From the NCBI GenBank assembly GCA_016710625.1, contig JADJVK010000014.1, positions 1 to 64,000 of the forward strand: a DNA stretch of 64,000 bases, in the 5' to 3' direction. Of the stretch, positions 1 through 10,360 are shown in pieces. A model generated the notes under the pieces. That model had not been told where the DNA came from. It saw nothing but the letters and a program-made list of their open reading frames with translations, and ran no database searches. Source of the DNA: Saprospiraceae bacterium. GTDB taxonomy: Bacteria; Bacteroidota; Bacteroidia; Chitinophagales; Saprospiraceae. Position 1 is the first letter of the stretch. Each line of letters starts with the position of its first letter. The translations under genes and the position numbers were made by a program.

Positions 1-266
1 AGTTTGTAAATTCCTTAAGTTTTTATCGGGTATAAATTTGAAATTTTATTATCTGATAAATCTAATAATTGTAAATTTCTTAAGTCTTTAATTGGGTATA
101 AATCAGAGATTTTATTATCAAATATATTTAAACCTACTAGCTGATTATTACCATCAATATAAAAGGTGTTTCTATTTTTATTTTTAATTATATAGTCTAA
201 ATTTCCAACCTGATTTAACTCAATCCCATAAAATTCCTCCAATTCCAATATTTCTTTAGGTTTCAT
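1..266 (-). CDS. Leucine-rich-repeat protein, fragment running off the left edge
   Basis: Reads leftward from an ATG at 266. The product has at least two LRR units of the bacterial short type (pattern LxxLxLxxNxIxxLxPI; for example LQLLDLSDNKISNLYPI), a solenoid used for protein binding. The frame stops at 15-17. However, the bases there match the preceding repeat with one base missing: restoring it turns the stop into the expected N-L-R-N-L-Q run, which stays open to the window edge. So the protein probably continues beyond the window and the stop comes from a one-base shift near position 20. No signal peptide is visible at this start. The target and function cannot be inferred. Confidence 0.6.
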
Positions 267-481
267 ACTAACACATTTTTGTCAAAAATAGGGAATTTTT
301 TGGATTTAAATAGGTAGATTTTTCAAATTATTCTTTTGTTTTATTTTTAATAAGTAACATCATAAAATTAAATCATTATCTATTTTTACTCAAATAAAAT
401 AATTTAAACTCATCCTACTACTTTTTCTATCAACCACCCAACCCGACACAACCACCAAAACACTCAATCCAACGACCTAGC
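267..481. other. AT-rich spacer, nothing recognised
   Basis: Spacer between the divergent LRR gene and the minisatellite. It is very AT-rich up to about 410 and then becomes more C-rich just before the repeat array. I see no gene, RNA or convincing promoter box in it. Confidence 0.5.
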
Positions 482-754
482 TATTCTATGTAGCGTATTG
501 CTTAGTTGGTGGAGGGCGGGGCTTACTCTATGGAGGGTACGACCTATTCTACCGAGGGTACTGCCTATTCTATGGAAAGTACTGGCTATTCTGCGGAGAG
601 TACTGCTATTTCTATGGAGAGTATTAGCTTTTCTGTCGAGGTCGATACCTACTTTGCCGAGAGGGGAGCTTGTTTTATGGAGGGTGGAACCTATTCTGTG
701 TAGCGTATTGCTTATTCTATGGAGGGAATTACCTTTTCTATGGAGGGAAGGAGT
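482..754. repeat. 21-bp tandem minisatellite, 13 diverged units
   Basis: Thirteen consecutive 21-base units start at 482, 503, 524, 545 and so on to 734. A typical unit begins TATTCTATGGAGGGTACTG. On the plus strand the units translate as the heptad Y-S-M-E-G/S-T-x. Units 1, 2 and 11 contain in-frame stop codons, so no long repeat protein is encoded from end to end. Units 1 and 11 differ by a single base although they lie 210 bp apart, which suggests a higher-order duplication or gene-conversion event. The block is clearly richer in G than its surroundings. Two plus-strand frames stay open across most of it (498-761 and 506-703), which is expected from a period divisible by three and does not prove coding. 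Confidence 0.85.
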
Positions 755-791
755 AGTTTGAGATTGTGAATAGGGATTTTGTTAAACAAAA

Positions 792-819
792 TTGCCCAAT
801 GAGTGAACTCATCAGGCAA
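792..819 (-). terminator. Rho-independent terminator of the 853-1593 gene
   Basis: Hairpin with a 5-bp TTGCC/GGCAA base and an inner ATGAGT/ACTCAT stem, followed on the minus strand by a T-rich tail (TTTTGTTT). It lies about 35 bp past the stop codon of the minus-strand gene. The plus strand also has a T run after the stem, so it may work in both directions. Confidence 0.75.
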
Positions 820-852
820 CATTTTTTAATTTATAACCATTAAATACTGTGA

Positions 853-1593
853 CTATACCTTCTTTGTGAATTTCAGGCTGCTGATTTGTTTGAATTCTGG
901 TGATGTGGACCCAAAGGCAGACTTTACATAGTTCTTCACTTGGGATGCACATTCATACAAACAATTGTCGTCCGTATAAAACTGTTTGTTTCGCTTAAGT
1001 CTTGCATTACTGAGGTCGGTCATCGCATTGATGACAGCAGTATTGCATTGTGTCATTTCTGTCAGTAGGGTATTCAGACCAGTGATTTTTAGTTCTGGTT
1101 CGTTCGGGTTGTAACTGGGTTCGGATTCTAGCATCATGATTAATTTAGATAAATGTTCAGCCAACATTCCATAGGAAAGTTGGGCGACCGAGTAGGATTT
1201 GGATTCAGGTGTAGGGTCAGTTCCCTGAGCAGGAGGCGTCACCACCTTTGCTGTTGCTCTGCTGCCTTGGATTTTTCGATTGATTGCGATAGCATTTTCG
1301 ATAGTTTTCTCATTGGCATCGGTAGCGGAGAGTGCACTGATTAATCTGGTTCCTAATTTCTTCAAATTCTGGTACTTGAGTTGTCGGTTGTTCACTTCAT
1401 TGTAGTAGTTGGTCAATTTTTTATTGACATCTTCGATGGTTGCTTTAGCATTTGTCAGTAATTGATTGAGCCCTGCTAATTGGATGGATGCTTTGCTCGG
1501 ATTGTAGGTTCCGCCGTAACCTGTGCAAAAAGCAATTAAATCTTCAAGGCGGTTGACATTCTTAACATGTCCTGTTTCTGTGGAACTTGCCAT
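853..1593 (-). CDS. Internally duplicated conserved protein of unknown function
   Basis: 246 residues with no signal peptide or membrane segment. The protein contains two copies of one module: near residues 25-95 and 155-240 the same pattern recurs (Y-N-P, then six to eight residues, then G-L-N-x-L-L-T, then a helical stretch rich in N, T and K). The C-terminus has a K-x-Y-V-K-S-A-F-G-S-T-S-P-E-F motif that I associate with a widespread, uncharacterised Bacteroidota family often annotated only as hypothetical. A Pro/Thr-rich linker (residues about 115-130) joins the halves. The gene is less AT-rich than its neighbours and is followed by its own terminator, which fits a mobile or recently acquired cargo gene. 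Function unknown. Confidence 0.75.
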   Translation of the reverse strand: MASSTETGHVKNVNRLEDLIAFCTGYGGTYNPSKASIQLAGLNQLLTNAKATIEDVNKKLTNYYNEVNNRQLKYQNLKKLGTRLISALSATDANEKTIENAIAINRKIQGSRATAKVVTPPAQGTDPTPESKSYSVAQLSYGMLAEHLSKLIMMLESEPSYNPNEPELKITGLNTLLTEMTQCNTAVINAMTDLSNARLKRNKQFYTDDNCLYECASQVKNYVKSAFGSTSPEFKQISSLKFTKKV

Positions 1594-2017
1594 ATATCAT
1601 GTTTTTAAAATTGTGAATTAATAAAAACAGAAACGGCACAGAAGATTATATATTGTGTGGTTAAGAAAAATATTTAATTGGATATTGATTTTTATACAGT
1701 TGAGTATGAATTTCAAATTAAATAACTTTTTTTGTTCTTTAAAACCAAATTATTTGATTTAAGACATTGAACCTTCTAAATATTATTTTTCATTATATCC
1801 TTTTAATATTATTTGACTAACATCCTTAACCATTTTGTCAAAACTGAATTTACCTAACCTTCACTAACTATTACACCCAACTTTCCATGCAACCCACAAA
1901 TACTTTATTGAAATTAAAGAAATAATCACCAAATTTCATATGGACTATTTTGATTAGAATAAAATATAATTATAGAAAATTATTTTTAGATTTGTATTTC
2001 AAAAATTATTATTCACT
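1594..2017. other. 424-bp divergent intergenic region
   Basis: AT-rich spacer between two divergently transcribed genes. Apart from a candidate -7 box at 1987-1994 for the rightward gene, I see no RNA gene, repeat or small ORF that I can support. Confidence 0.5.
1987..1994 (+). promoter_or_regulatory. Candidate Bacteroidota -7 promoter box
   Basis: TAGATTTG matches the Bacteroidota sigma-factor -7 consensus TAnnTTTG and lies 23 bp before the ATG at 2018. No good TTG -33 element is found 19-21 bp upstream, so this rests on one half-site. Confidence 0.35.
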
Positions 2018-5000
2018 ATGCGATTTGCAATTTTCATTGTACTACTATTTCTAATTCCAATCACCTCACCAGCTCAAAACCTTGAACCAAGTGTTTTTAT
2101 TGATAAAGATGCACCATCTTGGTTGGCTTTGATGCATCAAAGTGATAGAAATGTGAATGAGATAAAAGCTGCATATACAGACTATTATAAAAAACATCCA
2201 TTCGAAAAAAATACCTATACCCAACATTATAAAAGATGGATGCAATGGGTTCGCCCATATGTGCAGTCGGATGGTAAAATCTATATTCCTACTTTTCAAG
2301 AGCAAAGGGATTTGGAACAAAATATTATCAAATCGAGAAGTGAAGCCATCAATCGAGGTGGCAACTGGACTTTTAATGGACCAAAATCCACCTATCATAC
2401 TGATGGTTCGACCAAAGTAACTTGGCAAACCAATATTTATTCTTTGGATGTTTCGAAATCAAACCCAAATATCGTCTATGCTGGTGGAGAAACAGGCGGC
2501 GTTTGGAAATCGACAGATAAGGGAATTAGCTGGACATTAACCACCAAAAATGTGGTTTGTGGTGCTTTTGGAGCAGTGAAAATAGACCCAACAAATCCAA
2601 ATAATGTGTATGCTGCAACAGGTGGTAAGTTGATCAAAACAACAGATGGCGGAAATAGCTGGGCAACGGTTTATTCGGAATCCAACTTTTGGGCAGACTG
2701 TATTGCGATTTCCGAATCAAATCCTAATATAGTGTTGGTGGCAAGTGAATTAGGTTTTTATAGATCAACTGATGGCAATACTTTTACAAAACAATCTTCC
2801 AATAAATCATGGACGGTACATCAAAAGGTTGGGGATGGCAGTACATTCTATATGGTGGAACAAAATGGAACAACTTCCAATTTTAGAAAATCTACAGATT
2901 TTGGTGCTTCATGGGCCATTTACAATAATGGTTGGTTTACACCAGCTAGTGATGAATCTGTTGAAGGAGTGATGCTTTCTGTTTGTCCTTCAAATGCCAA
3001 TAAAATCTATGCTTATCTGTGTGGATCTGGCGGTACATTAAATGGATATATTGGAGTATTTAAAAGTATTGATGGAGGTGTGAATTGGACAAATACAAAC
3101 CCTTCCAATTCCATTGGGGGCACTTATGTGATTCCAACACATACCAATTTGATGGCGAATGATGGTACCTATGGTTTTAATCAAGGCTTTTATGATATGG
3201 CAATTATTACCAATCCTACCAATGAAAATGAATTAATTGCAGGTGGAACCTCATGGTTCAAATCGACTGATGGCGGTGCCACTTGGAATAGTTTGGGAGG
3301 TTATGTAGGTACATTAGGATGGAGTCATCCTGATATTCAAGCTTTAGCGGCAAATGGCACAGATTTATATATTGCTTCTGATGGTGGTTTGAATTATTCG
3401 AATGATTTTGGAGGTTCTATGGAAGCTAGAATGGATGGTATTTCTGGTTCGGATATGTGGGGTTTTGATTCAGGTTGGAACACGGATATTTTAGTGGGTG
3501 GTCGCTATCACAATGGAAATATGACTTATCATGAATCCTTTAATTCTGGAGATTATTATAGAATGGGCGGAGCTGAGGCAGCTACAGGATATGTAAATCC
3601 TGGACCTGGTAATAAAGTATATCATTCGGACATTGGCGGACATAAAATAATTGAAGGTTTTGGAAATGGCGCTACAGGTTTTTCAGTAGGAGCTTGGCCC
3701 AATGAAAGTTATGCATATTATGCAAATAGTGAAATGGCTTTTCACCCAAATTATTATAATACGGTCTTTATTGGAAAAGATAATTCAATTTGGAAAAGTA
3801 CGGATGGCGGAACATCCTTTTCTATTCTTTATACATTTACTGGTAATTCTGGAAATGTAGTGATGGATATAGAAATTGCAAGGTCTAATCCAAATGTCAT
3901 GTATTGTTCTCAATGGGATGGGACAGATGATTCGATTTGGAAAACTACAGATGGCGGAACGACTTGGAACAAAATAACCGCATTACCCTTACCAAATAAT
4001 AATGATCGAGTGAAAATGGCGGTTAGCTCAACGGATGCAAATGTGCTTTGGGTAGCTGTTACTTATGGTTCGAATGGAAAGAAAGTTTATAAAACCACCA
4101 ATGGAGGAACTAGTTGGACTAATTTAACCACATCTCAATTGGATGGTTTTCAGGTGACAAATATTATGGCACAATATGGTACCAATGATGGGGTGTATAT
4201 CGGAACATCAGGTGGCGTTTTCTATCGAAACAATACACATGGAACTTGGCAATCATTTTCATCAGGATTACCATTATCTTTTGAAACTAATAGAATAAAA
4301 CCATTTTATAAAAACAACAAAGTCAGAATAGGAGCTTGGGGAAATGGCGTTTGGGAATCTGATTTATTTGAGGCTTCAACGCCACAGGCAATGCCGACAG
4401 TGAGTAACAAAAATGTTGGCTGTGTTCGAGATACCTTATTTTTTGACGACTATTCTGTTTTGAATCATAGTGGAGCTTCATGGAATTGGACATTTCCGGG
4501 AGCAACTTATGTGAGTGCAACAAATATTCGAAATCCTAAAGTGGTATATGGAAATCCTGGTTCTTACAGTGTTACCCTAAATATTACGGATGGTTCTGGT
4601 CAGAATAGTTCTAAAACAGTGAATAATATGGTTACTGTTGGGAATCTTTGCACACCAGATACGATTCCAGGAAAAGCATTGTCTTTAACTACATCTAGCC
4701 AATATGGTGTGGTGAATGATTATAATTTAGATAATGTATCAGAATTAACTGTTACAGCTTGGGTGAAGCCCAATGGAATCCAACCTGATTATTCGTCCAT
4801 TTTTATGAATAATGGAAGTGCCGCAGGATTTAATTTCAAGAATGGAAATAATTCACTTGCTTATCATTGGCCCGGTGGACAATGGTGGTGGAATAGTAAT
4901 TTGATCGTAACAGCAGATCAATGGAATTTTGTAGCGATAGTTGTAAAACTAACTGGCGTCTTTTTGGTGTGTAATGAAGACACTGCTAGACAAAACATTT

Positions 5001-6254
5001 CTTTGACACCAGTGGATATTACTAGTTTTCATATCGGAAACTATCAAGGCTGGGGTGATCGTACAATGAAAGGATTGGTTGATGAAGTTGCCATTTATAA
5101 TAAAGCATTGACTTTGGATGAAATCAGAATGATTCGTCATCAAACCAAAGTTCCAGCAACTGATCCATCTTTGATTAGCTATTATCAATTTAATACAACC
5201 GACAATCCAGAGTATGACAAAGTAGGAACGAAGCATATCTCTTTAGTTGGTGGAGCTGGGAGAATTACATCTACAGCACCAGTTGGAGCAGGAGCTACAA
5301 GAAAAATCAATGTGAGTAGTGGTGGAATGAAAGATTTTGGTGGAACGGATGTGAAAATGTATTTTAAATCATCGGGTACTTATCCAAATGGCGATATTTA
5401 TGTCACCAAGATCAACCAAAAGCCAGATGTTTTACCCTACAGTACGAACACTCCGAATTGTTATTGGGCAATCAATAATTATGGGTCGAATAAGACCTTT
5501 ACTGTTTTAGATAGTATAATTTTTGGAAATAGTGGGAATATTTTACCAGGTTATGCACCTAATAGTTATGAATTATTTAAAAGACCCACTTATGCTGAAG
5601 GAGCTAGTTGGGGTACATTGCAAGATGCAGGTGATTATGTGAATCCAACGAGTCCAGGAAAAGTAACTTTCTCAACCAATAATAATATAACAAGTTTTAG
5701 CCAAATGGCTTTAATGAGAAATAATAATCCTTTAGCAGTGAAGTTCATCAATTTCTTTGGGGGAGCTAAAAAACAACCAAGTTTATTTGGTATGGAATAC
5801 AGAAAACGAGGTGAGAACAAAGAAATATATAATTGAAAGGAGTTTGGATGGGGAGCAATTTTCAGAAATTGGGACAGTGAATTCTTTATCTTTTTCCATA
5901 AACCATTATAATTTTATTGATAAATCTCCTTTTGTAGGAAATAATTATTATAGAATTTGTGAGTTGGATGAAAATGGTTTGAAAAGCTATACAAACATTA
6001 TAGTGATTAATAATTCAGCACCAATTAAGATTGAAGTATATCCAAATATCTTGAACAGAAATGAACAAATAAATATCATTGTGCCTAATAATGAGCCTTT
6101 TACAATTAAAGTATTTGATGCGAAAGCAGTTCAAGTGTATTATCAAGAATTTACTGGGCAACAAAATTTACCAATGAATTTGAGTTCAGGGATTTACTTT
6201 TATATTATCGAATCGAAATCGAATATGTTGAATGGAAAATTAGTAATTAGATAA
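2018..6254 (+). CDS. Large T9SS-secreted Asp-box/PKD/LamG protein (one frameshift near 5760)
   Basis: Signal peptide (MRFAIFIVLLFLIPITSPAQ), then a long beta-propeller region with many BNR/Asp-box motifs of the type S-T-D-x-G-x-S-W (about residues 120-780), as in sortilin/VPS10-like and glycosidase propellers. A PKD domain follows (about 790-875), then a LamG/concanavalin-like fold (about 885-1045). The first frame stops at 5836, but the frame beginning near 5757 continues the protein with a V-K-F-x-N-F-F-G-E-L-K-N-N junction and ends in a type A T9SS sorting domain (E-V-Y-P-N at about 6033, ending G-K-L-V-I-R). The junction is a run of five G at 5759-5763 where four restore the frame. Likely a cell-surface or released binding or degrading protein; its substrate is not evident. 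Confidence 0.8.
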
Positions 6255-6305
6255 TTATTTAACATACAATTTATATTAAATTAACTAGTTGTATAGTTAT
6301 TTTAC

Positions 6306-6313
6306 TATTTTTG
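6306..6313 (+). promoter_or_regulatory. Candidate -7 promoter box
   Basis: TATTTTTG fits TAnnTTTG and lies 25 bp before the ATG at 6338. A TTG occurs at 6289-6291, but the 14-bp spacing is shorter than the usual 19-20. Confidence 0.35.
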
Positions 6314-6337
6314 TTCCAAAATAAAATAAACAAATAC

Positions 6338-8535
6338 ATGAAAAAAGTTTTACCTTTTCTATTTGCAATAGTTGGTATAGTGTTTTCAATGAATGCACAG
6401 ACACCAATTGATATTGCAGCAGCTCGTTTACAAGATACTGGAACAGTTGTAACAATTCAGGGCGTTGTAACAAATGGTTCTGAACTAGGAAATATCCGAT
6501 ATATTCAAGATCCAACAGGTGGATTACCTGCTTTCCAAAATCCAACAGCTGGTGATTTTGTTTCGAAAGTGAAAAGAGGAGATGTGGTGAAGGTGACAGG
6601 AAAGTTAAAAGATTTTAATAAATTGTTAGAATTAGACCCATTAACTTCTTATAGCATCATTTCTACAGGTGCAGTTTTGCCGACACCAAAGACTTTGACG
6701 CCATTTCAAATGACGGAAACCTATGAAGGACAATTGGTTCAGTTTGAGAATTGTACGATGAGCAATGCAGGTGAATTGTTTAAAGGTAATACAACTTATA
6801 CAATTACTCAAGGTACACAGACTTGTGCATTGTTTGTTAGAACAGGACATCCTTTAGTTGGAAAAACGATTCCAGCAGCTAATTTAAAAATAGTAGGTAT
6901 CGCTTCACAATTTAAAGATGCCTATCAATTATTGCCTAGGGATGAAAATGATATAATTGTTTTATCTTCCTTTTTATCGTAAAAACACCTGTTCAAAATT
7001 CAATAACAACTACATCTACTAATATTAGTTGGACAAGTAATAAGACAGGAACTGGTTGGTTGAAATATGGAACAGATCCGAATACTTTGTCAAATACTAC
7101 TGCTACAGTTACAGGAACAAGTAGTTATTCTGTGGATATGACTGGTTTGTCTCCAGCTACATTTTATTATGTTCAAGCTGTTTGTACGGATGGGAAAGAT
7201 ACAGTAAGCAGCAAATTAGGAATTTATTCAACTGTTTCTACATCATCAGGTGCATTTAGAATATTTTTCAATCATGATGTGGATCCAACTTTTGCCATCA
7301 ATAATTACCAACCAGAAGGAACAAATTCTGCTGTAATTGAAGCTGAAGTGATTAAATTAATTGATGCTGCAAAATCTACTATTGATGTTTCTATGTATAA
7401 TTGTTCAAGAAAGACAGTTATTACAGCATTAAATAATGCATTTGCAAGAGGCGTAAGAGTTAGATACATAACAGATATTGATACAGATAACTCTTCTTTA
7501 ACTCCTAATCCATCTTTCAAATATTCAAAAGTAAATGATTTGGGATTAATGCACAATAAGTATTTTGCAATTGATGCAAACAGTGCTTCTGATAGTTGGT
7601 TGGTGACTGGTTCACAAAATTTCACTGATGGTAATATGGTGGATGATTTCAATAATACTGTTTTTATTCAAGACCAAGCTATTGTGAAAGCTTATGAATT
7701 AGAAACGGATGAAATGTGGGGTGGAAAAACTGCAACACCAAATCCATTCTCTGCTAAATCAGGCTCTGACAAAACAGATAATACACCACATAAATTCATC
7801 GTTGGCGGAACAGAAGTTTATAGCTATTTTTCTCCATCAGACGGAGTTACAGGTGCAATTTCAGATGTAATTGGAAAAGCTGAGACAGATTTAAGTTTTG
7901 CATTATTAACTTTCACACAAGATCCATTGGGAACAGCATTGAAAGATGCTAAAGTTAAAAAAGTGAATGTAAGAGGTATGATTGAAAACATCAATGACCA
8001 AGGATCAGAGTTCCAATATTTATTGAACAATTCAGTGGATGTAAAAGAGCATAAACCAAAAGGGTTATTACACCATAAATACATTTTGAAGGATGTAGAT
8101 TCTCCTACAAAAAATGTTGTATTGACAGGTTCACATAACTGGTCAGCAAGTGCAGAGACAAGAAATGATGAAAATACATTGGTAATTGTTGGAAATCAAA
8201 AGATTGCAAACTTGTTCAAGCAAGAATTTGAGCAAAGATGGAAAGAAGTTACTACTGGTTTTGTAAATTTAGCTCTTTTGAAAGGCGTGACTTTGGCTGT
8301 AAACAATCCAGCTAATCATGAAATGAACTTAAATATTACAGCTGAAAAAGCTCAAAATGTAAAGATTCAATTATTTTCATTAGATGGAAAATTGGTTCAA
8401 TCAAAACAATTGAATTTGACAGAAGGAATTAATAAAGAAACAATTCATGTTTCTGGATTTTCAAATGGTGAATATGTATTGTTTGTAAGTAATCAAAATG
8501 GTTATTTAGTAGAGAAAGTAATCGTTCAAAACTAA
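6338..8535 (+). CDS. Secreted phospholipase D-family nuclease/lipase with OB-fold, FN3 and T9SS tail (one frameshift near 6975)
   Basis: The start is set at the ATG followed by K-K and a signal peptide ending M-N-A-Q; the upstream in-frame ATG at 6311 would prepend ten residues to it. Domains in order: OB-fold/DUF5689-like domain (residues about 25-210), fibronectin III-like module, two PLD half-domains, and a T9SS sorting domain ending E-K-V-I-V-Q-N. The two HKD signatures are H-N-K-Y-F-A-I-D with G-S-Q-N-F, and H-H-K-Y-I-L-K-D with G-S-H-N-W, so both active-site halves are intact. The first frame stops at 6982. Adding one T to the five-T run at 6971-6975 joins it to the downstream frame through I-V-K-T-P-V. 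The family hydrolyses phosphodiesters; a secreted nuclease is my best guess and a phospholipase is possible. Confidence 0.82.
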
Positions 8536-8550
8536 TTATCAATTTTTTGG

Positions 8551-8591
8551 AAAGGCTTAGGTTCAATTTGTTGGACTTAAGCCTTTTTTTT
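8551..8591 (+). terminator. Rho-independent terminator
   Basis: Long imperfect stem built from AAGGCTTAG..TCAA and TTGGACTTAAGCC with a T8 tail, 16 bp after the stop of the PLD-family gene. Confidence 0.85.
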
Positions 8592-8646
8592 ATGTAATTA
8601 CTAAACAAAACAGTCAAAAACTCATTAATAATAGAAATTAATAAAA

Positions 8647-9828
8647 ATGTCGCTATCCAATTTGTTTGCAACTATAAATGATAAAGATTTATTAGCAATT
8701 GCTAAAAAAGTAGAAAATAATGAAAGGATTTCTATTGAGGATGGTATTATATTATATGAGAAAGGAGAATTGGGATTTGTCAGTAGTTTAGCAAATTATA
8801 TTAGAGAAAAGAAACATGGATTGAATACCTATTTCAATCGTAATTTTCATATCGAGCCCACCAATTTATGTTTGTACACCTGCTCATTTTGCTCTTATTC
8901 CCGATTAATCAAACAAAGAAGTGAGGGATGGGAATATACGATGGAAGAGATGATGGATATGGTGAAAGCTTATGATAACCAACCTGTTACGGAAGTGCAT
9001 ATTGTTGGTGGTGTCCTCCCACAATATGATGTAAAATTTTATACTGAATTTTTTAGAAAAATAAAGGAACACCGACCTGAATTGCACATCAAAGCACTAA
9101 CGCCAGTTGAATATCACTATATGTTCAAGAAAGCGAAGTTGAGTTATGAAGAAGGAATGCAAATAATGGCAGAAGCTGGTTTGGATTCAATGCCAGGTGG
9201 AGGAGCAGAGATTTTTGATGAAGCAATTAGAAAAGACATAGCAGGTGGAAAATGTTCAAGTGAGGAATGGCTATCAATACATGAGATTTGGCATAAAATG
9301 GGCAAAAAGTCGAATGCAACTATTCTTTATGGACATATAGAAACCTTTGCCCATAGAATAGATCATTTGAACAGATTGAGAGACTTACAAGACAGAACTG
9401 GCGGTTTTCAAACCTTTATCCCATTGAAATTCAGGAATAAAGACAACCAGATGGCTCATGTTCCAGAAGTATCTGTTATTGAAGATCTTAGAAATTATGC
9501 CATTTCACGAATATTCTTAGATAATTTTGATCATATCAAAGCCTATTGGCCCATGATTGGCAGAAATGTGGCTCAACTAGCCCTATCTTGCGGTGTCAAT
9601 GATATTGATGGTACCATAGATGATACCACCAAAATATACAGTATGGCTGGCTCAGAAGAGCAAAACCCCAGTATGTCCACTCATGATTTAGTTACACTCA
9701 TCAAAAGAGTAGGGAAGGTGCCAATTGAAAGAGACACCCTCTACAATGTCATCAATGATTTCACTGATTTTCAAAACGAAGAAGACAAACAATTCAAAGG
9801 ATATCTTTCTTTGCCGGTGTTGAATTAA
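8647..9828 (+). CDS. mqnE: Aminofutalosine synthase (radical SAM), futalosine menaquinone pathway
   Basis: 393 residues, full family length. The radical-SAM cluster motif C-L-Y-T-C-S-F-C (Cys75, 79, 82) follows a H-I-E-P-T-N-L segment; H-I-V-G-G-V-L-P and A-L-T-P-V-E-Y are further MqnE hallmarks that set it apart from MqnC. MqnE joins the SAM-derived adenosyl radical to 3-[(1-carboxyvinyl)oxy]benzoate to give aminofutalosine, the first committed radical step of menaquinone synthesis by the futalosine route. The methyltransferase UbiE/MenG of the last step is encoded at 48.7-49.5 kb. The gene stands alone, preceded by a terminator. Start ATG at 8647; no ribosome-binding sequence is visible, as is usual for this phylum. 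Confidence 0.88.
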   Translation: MSLSNLFATINDKDLLAIAKKVENNERISIEDGIILYEKGELGFVSSLANYIREKKHGLNTYFNRNFHIEPTNLCLYTCSFCSYSRLIKQRSEGWEYTMEEMMDMVKAYDNQPVTEVHIVGGVLPQYDVKFYTEFFRKIKEHRPELHIKALTPVEYHYMFKKAKLSYEEGMQIMAEAGLDSMPGGGAEIFDEAIRKDIAGGKCSSEEWLSIHEIWHKMGKKSNATILYGHIETFAHRIDHLNRLRDLQDRTGGFQTFIPLKFRNKDNQMAHVPEVSVIEDLRNYAISRIFLDNFDHIKAYWPMIGRNVAQLALSCGVNDIDGTIDDTTKIYSMAGSEEQNPSMSTHDLVTLIKRVGKVPIERDTLYNVINDFTDFQNEEDKQFKGYLSLPVLN

Positions 9829-9839
9829 AGAGTTGTTGA

Positions 9840-9855
9840 TCCCGAAGTTTCGGGA
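9840..9855. repeat. Short palindrome CCCGAA/TTCGGG
   Basis: TCCCGAAGTTTCGGGA forms a 7-bp stem with a GT loop, 12 bp after mqnE. There is no T run, so it is more likely one of the dispersed REP-like palindromes of this spacer than a terminator. Confidence 0.5.
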
Positions 9856-10082
9856 GTTAGAGTTGTTGATTTGTTGAAGTTGTTGATTTGTTGAATTGTT
9901 GACATACATGGGAGTTGATTTGATAAATTTGGTAAATTTGGGTAATTCGGGTGATTTGTTAAATTTGGTAAATTCGGATAATTCGGATGATTCGGTTGAT
10001 TTGAAAAAATTGGTAAATTCGGATGATTCGGTTGATTTGAAGAATTTGGTATATTTTGGTAATTCATAAAATTTGGTATATA
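9855..10082. repeat. Low-complexity tandem repeat tract (TTGTTGATT and GGTAAATTCGGATGATTCGG families)
   Basis: Two back-to-back families of degenerate repeats. At about 9855-9905 the unit is TTGTTGATTTGTTGAA-like. At about 9920-10075 the unit alternates GGTAAATTTGG or GGTAAATTCGG with ATGATTCGGTTGATTTG; one 30-bp segment near 9970-10000 recurs almost exactly near 10012-10042. The minus strand is open as an Asn/Pro/Leu-rich ORF (9825-10067), which I read as a by-product of the repeats. Such tracts are common slippage products between genes. Confidence 0.7.
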
Positions 10083-10128
10083 TGGATTATTTGAAATATA
10101 TTTTAAAATAATTTGGAAAACAAACAGT

Positions 10129-10261
10129 AGAAACGGACTTCAGTCCGTTGGTCCAAAAGATTAAAATAAGCAATATTTTTTTATTTAAATATTTTATTAA
10201 TTGCAACGGACTTTAGCTCCAATGTATAAATAGATAATTAAAAAGAAATGGGCTTTAGCCG
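10129..10261. repeat. Cluster of three REP-like palindromes
   Basis: A perfect palindrome, AACGGACT-TC-AGTCCGTT, lies at 10130-10147. A degenerate relative (AACGGACTTTAGCTCC) lies near 10205-10220 and a third (GGCT-TT-AGCC) at 10251-10260. All share the core GGxCTTyAGxCC. Palindromes of this form resemble REP elements mobilised by RAYT (IS200-like TnpA) transposases in many Bacteroidota; no transposase gene lies in this window, so the link is inference. Confidence 0.55.
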
Positions 10262-10360
10262 AACAATAATTAAAAATTGCTTATTCCTAAGATATTTATA
10301 TTCTATTCAAAATTTTTAATAATATCAATTTTTAAAATAATATTTAACATGTCTAACTTC

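Noticed and set aside
482..754. CRISPR array
   Set aside because: Units are contiguous 21-mers without spacers and no cas gene is present.
498..761. Plus-strand ORFs across the minisatellite (87 and 65 aa)
   Set aside because: Open frames are expected when a repeat of period divisible by three lacks stops; the proteins are low-complexity, the frames contradict each other, and units 1, 2 and 11 carry stops.
2066..2428. Minus-strand 120-aa ORF inside the Asp-box gene
   Set aside because: Antisense shadow of a strongly supported coding region with signal peptide and domains.
4323..5236. Other minus-strand ORFs inside 2018-6254
   Set aside because: Antisense shadows without recognisable motifs.
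9825..10067. Asn/Pro-rich minus-strand ORF
   Set aside because: It is a translation of degenerate tandem repeats, has no start context and no family likeness.
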